Shown: piece after piece, positions 24,401 to 36,400 of the stretch | How the letters are laid out: the number at the start of each line of letters is the position of its first letter | How positions within the stretch are numbered: position 1 is the stretch's first letter | Assembly (NCBI GenBank): GCA_020466095.1 | Contig: CM035808.1 | Span: 41,945,555 to 42,009,554, forward strand | Length of the DNA stretch: 64,000 nucleotides | Reading direction: 5' to 3' | Source of the DNA: Chlorops oryzae | Lineage: Eukaryota; Arthropoda; Insecta; Diptera; Chloropidae | The notes under the pieces: generated by a model | The model's database searches: none | Seen by the model: only the letters and a program-made list of their open reading frames with translations | What the model was told of the DNA's origin: nothing | Translations under genes and position numbers: made by a program

Positions 24401-27400
24401 GTTTCAATGAAAGCCTACACATGACACTTGCATGATTCGTATTAATGAACGCCCGCCAACAGCGCAGGTATGAGATGTACCTACTCGTGTATATTTAGGT
24501 ACACACATGGATCCACGAATGTGCCATCAAAGTTACATACGTGTTTCGTGTCAAATCGTGTTTGCATTGCATGTTTAAAACATAGACGAAAGCAGCAAGT
24601 TGCAATCCATTCGAACAGATTTAGCTTGACTGGCAAGTTTAGACATTGACACAGACAGCAGACCAAAACGGAGTGTGCTTCGCTCTAACCCTTGAGGGTC
24701 TAGTGCTTTTTCACAAAGGACCACACGAACGATGTCGTGGCTCGAAATGACAAACTGACATGAAAGTACAGACGCTATTTAATGTCGGATTACAATTTGG
24801 CGAATTTTGATGTTCGATTCGGTTCGGACTTTGAGAAGAAGTAACCATGCATCGTTCGGTGACTTTTCTGTTTGTTAAAGTGTAAGTCAAAGAATTAAGA
24901 ATAAAAACAACAAATTTAAAACAATAATTAAAGGGATATTTTGGGTGGAGATGGCACATATGTGCATTTCCATATCATCGTACTTGATATTCGTACGCCA
25001 AAAGAGTGGAATAGATGTTACAAAAATCAAAGTTACTTCAAGAAAAAGTTTTCTTTATGTTCCACTCGGAGAGTAAAAACAAAATGAAGGGGGTTGCCCC
25101 TTTGGCAAGGCTGCATGTTTTTGGACCTTTTTTAAAAAAATTTCCTTACAGAAAACGAAAAGATATTTTTCAATTTACAGTTTTTTATTGTGTTAGGAAT
25201 GAATGAAAGTTAATAAAGAAGCACATTGTTTTTTTTATATGAGGGCGGTTCAAAAAGTTCTCAGCCATCAAAGTGGATGCTTAAAAAACAGTGTAGTACT
25301 GGCTGCCACGATTCAGGTCTCCAAGTTGTCCGAAATGGAAAAGAGAAACAGATTTGTAATCAGTGCAGATTTCATTATGTTGTGAGCCCCCAAAATAGTT
25401 TTTAACAAACTGGCGGCCATTGAAAAATGACACATCGATTTTGGGTATATTTTTTTGTAGTTCAGTGTAAACAAAAATAGTAAAAAATTTGTTAAAATTA
25501 TGACTGAGGTTCGCGCCACAATGGTGACAATTCTTCTCTGATTCCACTTTGTTTCACTTTGCTCATTCTTCATTCATCTTTAGCTCCTCCCTTAATTTCG
25601 TCGGTGCCCCATAACGACTTTAAGCCATCTTAATAAAAAATTTATAGCTATTTTAATTGGACTCTGAAAAAATTCGTACTATTTTCAGTACTTACCTACG
25701 ATTTCGTAAGTGACCAACTTTTTTTAGCTTATAAAATTTTGTATAACAAAATTTAAAAAATATTTTATCAATATTTTAGTTACTCAAGGACCTCGATTTG
25801 AACTTAAAATTTTGTGCACCTCCGATTGACAAATAACAAATGAACAACGTGACAGTTGAAGTTAGTCGTCATAGTCAACCTGTGCTTTGAAACTAGTTTC
25901 GTAGTTGCAGTAGGAGCATGCCCGATTTTTTTTTGGGACATATGCATCTCTTCTAGTTCTTCACCAGCGTACCGAATATCGACGAAAAATTTTGAGTGGT
26001 CCAATTACTGTGAATCGTCCTCTGAGTCCATCATGTATATGGACCAAATTGCGAATTTCGACGATTGGTTCACCCGTTTTGGAGGAGATGCGACCACAAA
26101 TGGATAGAAAACAAATAAACCCTGCTAAGGCTCGTTGTGAAAAGCTTGCTATTGGTTAGGTGGTGCCAAATTTTGCCGAGTATATTTGTGTTGAGAAGCT
26201 AAAAGGATTTTAAAGGTCATAGTCTTAAACTCGGCTTAAGAACTTCGAAAGTTTAAATTCTCCAATATATTATTTTAGACTTCATGGCCGTTTAACTCAT
26301 TCAAATACCTTCGCTTTATTTAAATTTTTCTAAAATTTTCATATAAAATTAATAAACCTGATTTAAATTAAACTCTCCTGAAGACTATCATTTGAAAGCT
26401 TAACTTCAAAAAGTTTAAATTAAGCTAAAGACTATAAGCAGTTTTGCATGCATAGAAACTGCCCGGATTCTACGATTCGATCTTTTTCCAATTAAATGAC
26501 CGGAAGCGCGTTACAAAGGAAATAAAAAAAATGAAAAAGCTATAACAAGATATCGTGAGCCTTTTTTAGTTCAGAGCTGGGTTATTGTTCCATATAACGA
26601 CAATCTGGTAATCCTCAAACCACCTGAAAAATCATGTCAAACCGGACTTCTTATCGTTCTTATACCTAGATACAACGATATACAATAGCTTGCGAATAAT
26701 ATTTTCATGCTTCAGCGTTTGGCTAGTTCGTGCAATGCCCGAAAATCTTCTTACTTCACATCCAGGGCAATAAAAAGTATCCCATACAAACATCGGAGTA
26801 CGCACAATGTGCGATAGTCGAAACCGCTCGACCTTAGTCCAGATGATGATAAATTCGCTTTGGTCCAACTGCAACTCAGCAGTCATTTAAAATTTTTCCT
26901 TTCGGGGTCGATGACTTGCCGGAGTGCAACGGAAATCAGTCAAAGATATTCCAAAAGGTTAACAGAATGTCCCGTGGGAATCGTCCGAACGCTCTAAGGA
27001 GCGAATCGTTTCAAGTTTCTTTATGAGCGCAAAGCGTCGTGCTTGAATGAATGGAATGCGCTTTTGCCTCCGCCCGTCGCAAAAATACGCGGTGCTCTGA
27101 TTGCCTTGCGGAGTTTTTTTTCTCAAATAAAAAACGAAGTGCAAAGAATACACTCCAGCCGGGTCGAAAGGGCATGGCATGTCATGACGACTGACTAGTC
27201 TAAATGGCTTTTTTCTCCTTTCGCCTCTTTCGCCTTTTTGTTTTATTTTCTGTGTTTTGTCCTGCGAACACATTCATCTTCAGAGATTACAATGTAAAAC
27301 AGGACGATAACAGTGCAGAAGAAATGTGAATTCAAAAGCTACACAGAAATATTTGTGAGCTTATGTAGAGAAATAAAGCACAAAAGGTTGTTAGCATTTC

Positions 27401-30400
27401 ACGAAAACAATTAACTTTTTTCCTTTCTCTGCCCCCCCTCCCATCGCCAATGCAAATTGAAACAAAAAAACGCGATCGAGGAAAACGTTTTAATTTAAAT
27501 TTAAAACAACATGGCAAGGTGTGATGTCAAAAAAAGAGAAAAAGAAAATGGAGAATATTAATAAAAGAAATTTGTCCACCTCCAGACGAAACGGGAAAAT
27601 TTTTCGGACTTAATTATTACGTAAGCGAATTTATGCAGCTTTGGGATTCCGATTCTGATTCCGATTCCAACGTAGGCTGCAGCCGTTTTTGATGGGTCAA
27701 TCGCAAAATGTCAAGGTTATCGGCGTCCATCATGCTGTTAGCCCACGCCAGCCATTCTCATTTGCCAGAGAGACTTTTTTAGCTCACTTTGCAGTGATTG
27801 CCTTCAATTGTAATACAATTTAATGATTTCCTATGTGAATTTACCCCCACTGAAGGCGCGTTTTCATAACGTTGATTAAGCGCAATTTAGGCACGTCGCG
27901 TTATGAGTTTCTGTCGAGGTATGAAAGTCCATTTGTACCTAATTGCATTTAAGGGAATTTATGAAAATCAGCTGTCTTTATGGTCTTTGGTTCATTTTAA
28001 TTTCAGTCAGATCAAGTCCCCGGCTCGAAATAGTTTTTAAAAGTTTTTGCTCAGCTGTGAGTTTAAAGCGGAGAGCTCAACAGGAGAATGAGGATCAAAT
28101 GAGAAAAATTCAAAGAGGCTGTGATCGCACCGTTTGCTGAAATGAGGCAAGTACGCTACCAAAAGACTATGGAATGTGACTTCGCTTCTACTCTAAATTA
28201 ATACTTAAAGTATTTGACCTCATCAAAGGGGTGACCAAACCGTTAGAAGAATCAGAGAAGTTTGTTCTATTTGTGGTGCCGTGTCCACACGTTGGAGATC
28301 ACTGACTTCAATATAATTAATATTACAGTTATTTCACTGAAATTGGAAAGAACTTTGAACAGTTTTCCACAATTTTCATATACAATAGAGCACTTTAATG
28401 TTCAAAAATAAAGTGCTACTGCACTATATATGCAAAGTTTTTCAGCACATCCCGCAGCTGAATGTAAGTACTCGCAAACATTCATCCACATATTTGAATG
28501 AAAGAAATAAATATATAAAAATTTATGAAAAGCCAAGATTGGAAATGCTAGCATTCAGAGTACTTGCCCGCAGCCAGATCATTTCAGTGGATTTTTCAGT
28601 TGCATTCAGCAGAAATGCAACATTTTTTTCCCAGTTAAAAAAAAATTTTTTTTTTGCTGCTGCACAATGCAATTTTCTGCTCTATGCGATTCCTTCGTTC
28701 GGCTTTGGGGTGGAAATCACCCACGCAGCAGATTCACGATGACGCCAAATGGAGACTACGAAAGCCGGATATGAGTACTCCCGCTCCAACAAATATTATT
28801 GGTGATGGGATAGAGCCCGTAAAGTAGGTCAAGCCTATCAGCATTCGTACATATGCAAGTATGAGCCTTATTCACAGGAGCCATGGATATGTGAATAAGC
28901 AAAGCATACGTTTGTATTAGAGATTGTTATAACTGGTTGACTTGTTCGAATTGAAATCAGGCTAAACCGAAAATAATAATAGCAACGAAATTGAAAATGC
29001 AGCCAGTGATGTGAAGCTTGTGCAAATACATGAATTTTATTTACCCAATAATGCTTAAAAAAAGCTCTCACAAATAATACATATGTTAATAAGAAAGGAT
29101 ACTCGAAAGTAGCAATTTTAAATTTTTTATCCCTTTTGTAAGCAGGCTTTAAAAGGTTTTTGCGGCTTTAATGGAATAACTATGGTGTGCATGGGATAAT
29201 GGATATAAATATGTGTCTTGGCGAAAGTTAGCTGCGATTGCATTGCTTAAAAGGATAACGCTATTTCGATTGCTTTTCCTAATTTTCTTTTTTCATTTTA
29301 TGGCTTTAAACATTTTTGTTTTCCTTTTTATACCCAGCGTAAGCGGGGTATATTAGTTTTGTGCGAATCTTGTAACAGGGAGAATTAAGCTCCGGAGATA
29401 TAGACAAATGTATATAGAAATGATCACGATCAAAAACTGAATCGATTTAGACATGTCCGTCTGTCCGTCCGTCCGTCCGTCCGTCCGTCGTCCGTCTGTC
29501 CGTCTGTCCGTCTGTGCGTCTGTCCGTCTGTCCGTGGTCGGATGTCCTCCGAAACGGCTGAACCAATGAAGTCGAAGTTTGGTACACATGTATATCGGGG
29601 TCCGAGTATGATCCTAAGTAAAAATGGGAGACATCCGCCCACTGCCACGCCCACAAATGAATTTATTGTGTTTTCAGTAAAATGCTTGTAACTTGCGAAC
29701 CACTAAACACATTCCATTGATGTTTGGTGTACTGGTAAACTACGAAAAGGAACATATCCTGAAAAAAAAATGGACGCCGTCCTCCTCGAGCCACGCCCAC
29801 AAATAAGCCCACAAATAAGGGCTTATCGTAACTTGTGAAGTAAAAGGCTTAGAGGCTTCAAATTCGCAACACAGGTTGACCAAGGCGAATGAAAGGTGTA
29901 GGAAAATATTTTATGTGGCCCGCCCACTGCCACGCCCACAAATGCAGATTTTTCGTAACTTCCGAGGTAAAAGGCGTAGAAGCTTCAAAATCACAACATA
30001 GGTTGACCAAGGCAAATGAAAGGTGTAGGAACAAAAATTTATGCAGCCCGCCCACTGCCACGCCCACAAATGTATAATTTTCGTTACTTCCGAAGTAAAA
30101 GGCTTAGAAGCTTCAAATTCGCAACATAGGTTGACCAAGGCGAATGAAAGGTGTAGGAAAATAATTTATGTGGCCCGCCCACTGCCACACCCACAAATAG
30201 AAAAGCAAAACATAGTGCGCTCATAATGTCGGGACGCTGGGTATTTCAAAGTCGGGCTTGACCGACTTTAGCTTTCTTACTTGTTTTTTTTACTATTTTT
30301 GCTGTTCGCTTCATCGAAGAAGCATAGACGTCTTTGGTTAGTGTGTTTCTTTGTTAAAGTGTGTCACGCCGAAAGTTTTCCTTTCTTCTGATAAAATTTT

Positions 30401-33400
30401 CTTTTTCTTTCCTTTTTGGCAATTATGGTTGCCAGACGCTTTTCTCGTTTTTCCAGCTTCCTCCTTATTTAAAAAATTTTTTTTGGGTTTTATTGTTTTT
30501 ATTGAGCTTATGATATAACTGACATTCCATCCATTGTTTCGCTTTCAGATTTCATTTGAGGCTCTCAGGTGTTCATTTAAGATGAAAATAATTTGGAATT
30601 CCTTTGTTGTGTTGAAAGGCACAAAAAAATTTGAAAAATTTAGAGAAAAGCTTTTGAAATTCATCCGCGTGATATTTGTGGGATATTGGTATTAAAATGT
30701 ATACACAAAAATTACTGAAAGATACAGGGGTGTCACAGAATCCGATTGCTATCGGAATTGGAATTTTAGTCGACTAAATTTTCATATATATTTCATAGAC
30801 AGCCGGATAAAATAGGGTTCTGTCACAGAACTTCTGTGCAATCGAGAACCGATAATAGTTCAAAATCAAAACCAAAAACAACAAAATTTTTAAATTCTGT
30901 ATGAAATTTCGATCGGTTTTAATTCCGATTCCGACAGCTGTCGGATTCTGTGACATCCCTGATAATGATGAGTACTGCTCGGAAAAAATATTTGATAAAT
31001 GCTTTAAAGCTAAATTGAAATATTTTCTCTTATTTCTCGATTTTTTTAAAAATGTTTTCGGAATGTACGTACAATATTTAAGTATATTCTCTGAAAATGT
31101 GAGTTCAATCTGATAAATATTTTCGGAGATGGACATGAATTTGCCAGACCACGTCAGTGTTTGAAAGCAGCAAAGTAAGTAGAACTTCAAACGCTTTTTT
31201 CTCAAAACGGTGTTTCCAAAGTCGGTATCCAACCTCGATTTCTCAGAAATGGCTCAGCTAATCGACCTCAAATTTGAACTACGTCTTCTTAGATATATTC
31301 CTTAGGTATTGAACAAAGCAATAAGGTTTATTACTATTTTTTTAAAATAATTTAGAGCGAAAAACGAAATTTTTTGCGAATTTTGTCAAAAATCAAAGTT
31401 TTTAATATATTTTTTTTGTTCAATACCTCAACCAACCTAGTCTATCCTCTAAAATAATTCACCTGATTTTGATTTCATATAATCCAAACCCTTGAAATCG
31501 AGATCACCGCCAAGCGTATTTTTTGGAAGTCCTTCAGGACAACATCTACACGAGCGGTTCACATCAATATTTTTTCAAAATCGACACGGTATTGTGTGTT
31601 CTCGGCAGCACGCTCTATTTAAATTACCATAAATTGTAATCAATAAGCCGTGCAACCGCTTAAAAGGGATAATTCACATAAATTGTAATTAATAATTCTA
31701 TTAAAGGAACTTATAAAGTATTTTTTCAATTGATTTTTTTGGCATTTATTGATATTTTTGTGATATTATTTTGATATTTTCGCGGTCCTTTTTCATCACT
31801 TTTAACGCATTTTTGTCGTTCAAACGGCATTTTTTCTCGATTCCTGCTAATAGTGAATATTATTAAATAAACGCCAGTGAATAACAAACCTGCGACATCC
31901 TTAGCATACACCTAGGCGATATAAGCTTTTCGTGCTTCAAGCTCATTAAAAATTAAATCTACGTAAATTACGACGGCAATAACGATTGTCGAGACAATAT
32001 TTCAATTAATGCGGTTTGATGGAGTCTGTTTAAAAGCACTAAGGCTTCACAAAAGGAACTGCTGTCAGGTCACAAGTACCTACCCAATTTAGAAAGCCTC
32101 GCCACGGCATTGCATTGTTAAAGGCAACAGAAATATTCTACAATAGTCAGTGATGAAAAAAAAAAATCACTTTGCAGCTGGCAGATTTCTAAGGCCTCCG
32201 GTTATTTCAGGACTAAAATGTTTTTCTTCCAACAACAAAACTTAGCGTTCGCCTTTCATTTTGAATAAATGGAGTGCAATCTGGCATTCGTAGCCGAATT
32301 AAAGCAATCTGAAGCTGCGGTCTTCGAACTTTGTAGTGGGGAAATCGTTTTTCTTTTCAATTTTTCCGCTTCGCTTTTGTATTTTCTGTGGTTGCACGAA
32401 TTCACAAAAATATAGGCGACTAGGCAAAAAGTTTACTGAACTAAAGCAAAACGGCAGAACCGCACTGCATTGAAGCAAATCGTGAGTGAGTTATTCTCTT
32501 TTAAGTACTTTAAAAGGGAAAAATATTTTATAAGTATTTTCCTTTTCGTGTTTAAAGTGCCCTTTAAAGACCAACCGTTGCCATCGGTAGTTGGCTGTGA
32601 CAACGCATTTGGCTCAGCAATCCAATGTTTGCGGAATGAATTTTTGACGCTGCCCGCAGTTTTATTGTCTGAGCATAGGATTAAATATTTGCTTAGTTTT
32701 GTCATCATAAGAAGTTATTTTATCAAGGATTGCCTTTCTATTTATGACATCGCGCTATGCATTCGACTTTAAATGGAAAAGGATAGCTCAGAATGCTTGA
32801 AGCAGCGAAAAACTGAACGACATGTCCTTTTGCAAAACAATTATTTTCTTCTCAATGCAATAGTGAGCGGACATATCTTTAGCTTATGAACTTGAATTTT
32901 ATTTAAAAATCATCTGTATCCTGAAATTTGTTATTTGACAGTCTTTCACTTTGCCTCAACTTGTCGCTGGTGCAAGAAACCTCGAGAGAATTCTTCGCAA
33001 TAATGACAAAAAATGCTTATTCAATTTGCTTTTTGACTGTCTAGCCACAGGAAATGCTTAAAGAGGATGCAATCAGTGTTGTCTTGATCAACAGATAAAT
33101 GTTTGAATTTATATGTATACACCGAGAGAAAAAGGTTGTAATATTAACTGAAGTTAATTTTTAACTTATGTATGCTCATTAGCGGTCAACTCAACAGTAC
33201 AAACACAGTCAATAAGGATATAACTATCTGATTGTTGTAGTAACTGTCACGCGATTAATTCTACTGTCGCAAGAAAAATGGCATCAGCGACTGGGGAAAA
33301 AAATTTTTAATTGTTATATGTTCCGTTTATTTATTTTTTTTTATCTAATTCTTTTTTTCTTTCCTCTCTTTAATTTTTCTCACTTCGGCCGAAAAACGTC

Positions 33401-36400
33401 GAGTTTAATTTGTTGGTCAAAATGCTCACTTGAGTTTATGGTTGCTCAAGTTTTGGGAAACGTGCTTAAGGAATTGTTTCACTCCCAAAAATTTTTTACT
33501 TGAAAATGAATCATTAAAAAAAAAAAAATTAATTAAAATAAAACCTTAAAAATTTAGGAGAAAATTTTTGTCTTCCAAAACAATTACACTCTGAAAAAAA
33601 AAAACTGTAATTAAAAAAAAAATTCAGAAAAATTCCCGCCGCCAGCATGGATAGAACCCCGAAGCTCACGACGCTCGAGTCACAGTTTAAAGCACTGAGC
33701 TATCGAAACCTCCAGAGACGGTTGATCAGAATGCGAACTTATATGTCTAAGTGAACGAAAGCGAATTCGAACATGAAAAGTAACTGTTTTGCAACTGTTC
33801 ATTTGACTGCTTTTTCAGTGCATTTAACGGAAAATACGGTTTATTTTACCAGTCTTACTTTAACTGTTCTAAGTAGTTGATTTCACTGTTGTTATTTCTC
33901 CCGGTGTATGTTTGTACGTAGGAGACAATACCCAGCCGGAAATGTCCCGGTGAAACAATCAATGATTTCAGCATGACATGGAGCCGCGACTTCTCCTGAT
34001 TATACACCAACTTTCTAAGGAAATTAACACACAAGCGGCATTGGCAGTCATAAGAGCATATGTCACGCGTTGGTCATCGAAAGTGGAGTAGATCTACTCC
34101 GTCGTATCGATACCTCTATCGATGACAGTGCCATTGGAGTTGCGATGAATAACATTTCCTCTCGATGACATTGCCATTGTAATTGCGATAAAAAGCTCCT
34201 TCTCTCGATGGCAATGTCATTGCAATTGAGAAGTACTAAATTTTTCCCCTTGATATCCTTGGTGAAAAAATTTAATGAATTGGTCATTTATAAGAAAATT
34301 TCCGGCTGGGTAAGAAAGGCAGAAAACAAATTTTTTTTTCTCACAGCCATTGACAGTTGGACATCCTCGAAATGATTTATTTATTGATCGAGAGGCCGTA
34401 GTTTTTAATGAATAGGCTTTATTTTCACTACAGTCCTGCATCCGACAGTTGGTGGTGAAAAGAGAGAATCTTTCACATATACATATGTACTAGGGCTATA
34501 AAAATTATTCGAATAGTTCGAATGTTCGAATTCTCGAACTTTCGAATCTCGATTTTATGTACGATTCTCAATCTGAATAGCACTATTCGAATAGTTGACA
34601 TATGCGATTATTCACGTGTAGTTAGAATTCGAATGTTCGGATTCGTTCAAAATCGAACTGATCGAAGCAACCGACTTGTCATGACAATATGCACTGAGTA
34701 AGATTTTTAAATTTTATTCTTGCTAAAATAAATTCCAAACAAGTAAAGTTTACATCGGAAAAGCCGATTGCACAAATACTTTCCTCAGCCTAAAATATGT
34801 TGACATTACCTTAACGAAATTACTGCCGTTTCGTTGTTCTAGCTTGGATATCTATTTATACCTATCTGTACTTCGATTTAGCTTATGCAGTTTTTCGGAC
34901 ATCTGGGACTTATTGTCACTCAATCGTAATAAGATATCGAATTTTTCATAGTTGCAGATAAGCGAGTTTTTTTTTCGTACTCTTATAATTGGTAGTTTTT
35001 AAACGTGGCATACTTTCAAAGCATTGGCAATTGAAGCTGAAATTTCCTTTGAATTTTGATTGCAATTATAAGGTTTTGATTAAGCGAGTTGCAATTAGCG
35101 GAAGTACTGTAGTAAACAACATTCGAATAGTCTAGCGACTATTCGAATAGTTGCTTTCTTCGACTATTCGAATATTGACGAGAGCGAATATTCGAATACA
35201 GAAAATCGAACTTACTATTCGATAAATCGTGCTCGAATAAATCGAACACTCGAATGTCCGAATATTAAGAGCTCTAATATGTACACAATTCAAATAACAA
35301 CACGGCGACATTATGAATATGAATTATTAAAAAAGCACATTATTGAACAATCGCGCCCATGGCAACAACAAAAAAATTTTTTTTTTAATTCTGCACAAGC
35401 GATTTTTATACCTAGAGAGCAAAGTCAGTGCTGCTCTCGGCCGCTGTCGTACGCGTCGAAATATTATATGCAGCACGCAAATTTCATTCGCATATTATTC
35501 AATTAAGGCAATAATCGTATTGAGAGTAGCGGAGAATTTCACACAAACACGTCTGCCTGAAATATTTGACACAAGAAGCGACAATTTATCACTGCAGCAT
35601 TATGCTTGAGCCAACCGAATTCCCACTCCAATCAGTATCTGCACATTATCGCGTGCAGATCTGCACGGAAAATTCCTCTTTAAGCTTTGAATAAAAAATG
35701 ATTTTCTTCTATTAAAAAATGCTATCGTTTGCAAGACAATTTCTAACGGATTAAAAAACGAAATGTCTCGTTCAAACTCTACTTCCAGTACTGCAACGGA
35801 CTCTACATTGACTACATCGTCTGAAAGTGAAGCGGCCCCATTGAAGGAAGCAGCAGCAGCAGCAGCAGCAGTTAGTTCGGCTGCACCGATAGCGGTTGCA
35901 ACGCTTAGTTATCAGGACGAACAGCAGCACATAGTACGTCCGCATGTAAGCAGTCATCATCATTATCACTTGCCACATCAATTTCAGCATCCACATCATC
36001 AGAATCATCATACGCACAGTGTGCCCGTGCCGACACCCACTGTTCCAGCAGCATATGCTGCATCTCATTTGCTCCACGACGCTCGTCATAAACGCGCTAT
36101 AAGCGGTGGTGGTCCGGACGACGATGGCAGTGGCCCGCCAGCACCTTCACCAAATCTGCTGGTATCTTCGGAGACAGCGTCGCATGTTTCATCGGTCTCA
36201 CTGGCAAAGTCATCAGCACGTCTTCGTGATTCTACTTCACATCATCGTGTTACAATTGACGATTCCAATTTACCGCAACGTTTGGTTGACACCGAGGGCG
36301 GCGGCAGCGGCGGTGATGGCGGTGGGTCGGAACCACCTTCACCAAGCGGCTCATCGCAACAGCAATTGGCAAATTTGGCCAGTGATGATCGACAAACTGG

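Larger units (their letters stand above)
29326..30285 (+). mobile_element. DINE/Helentron-like element with tandem units
   Basis: Begins TATACCCAGCGTAAGCGGGG. Next comes a mini-me-like core (AATCGATTTAGACATG) beside a (GTCC/GTCT)n microsatellite (29456-29535), then tandem units of about 126 bp carrying GCCCACTGCCACGCCCAC. It ends in a hairpin AAGTCGGGCTTGACCGACTT followed by CTTACTTGTTTT. A 5' block, microsatellite, central tandem repeats and a terminal hairpin match the DINE-1/Helentron plan. No replicase coding capacity. Confidence 0.75.

Noticed and set aside
25241..25265. Mariner-type terminus
   Set aside because: Only one end seen; no inverted partner, transposase or TA pair could be found.
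29353..29656. ORFs encoding TDGQTDRR-type repeats
   Set aside because: They are translations of the GTCC/GTCT microsatellite inside a DINE-like element.
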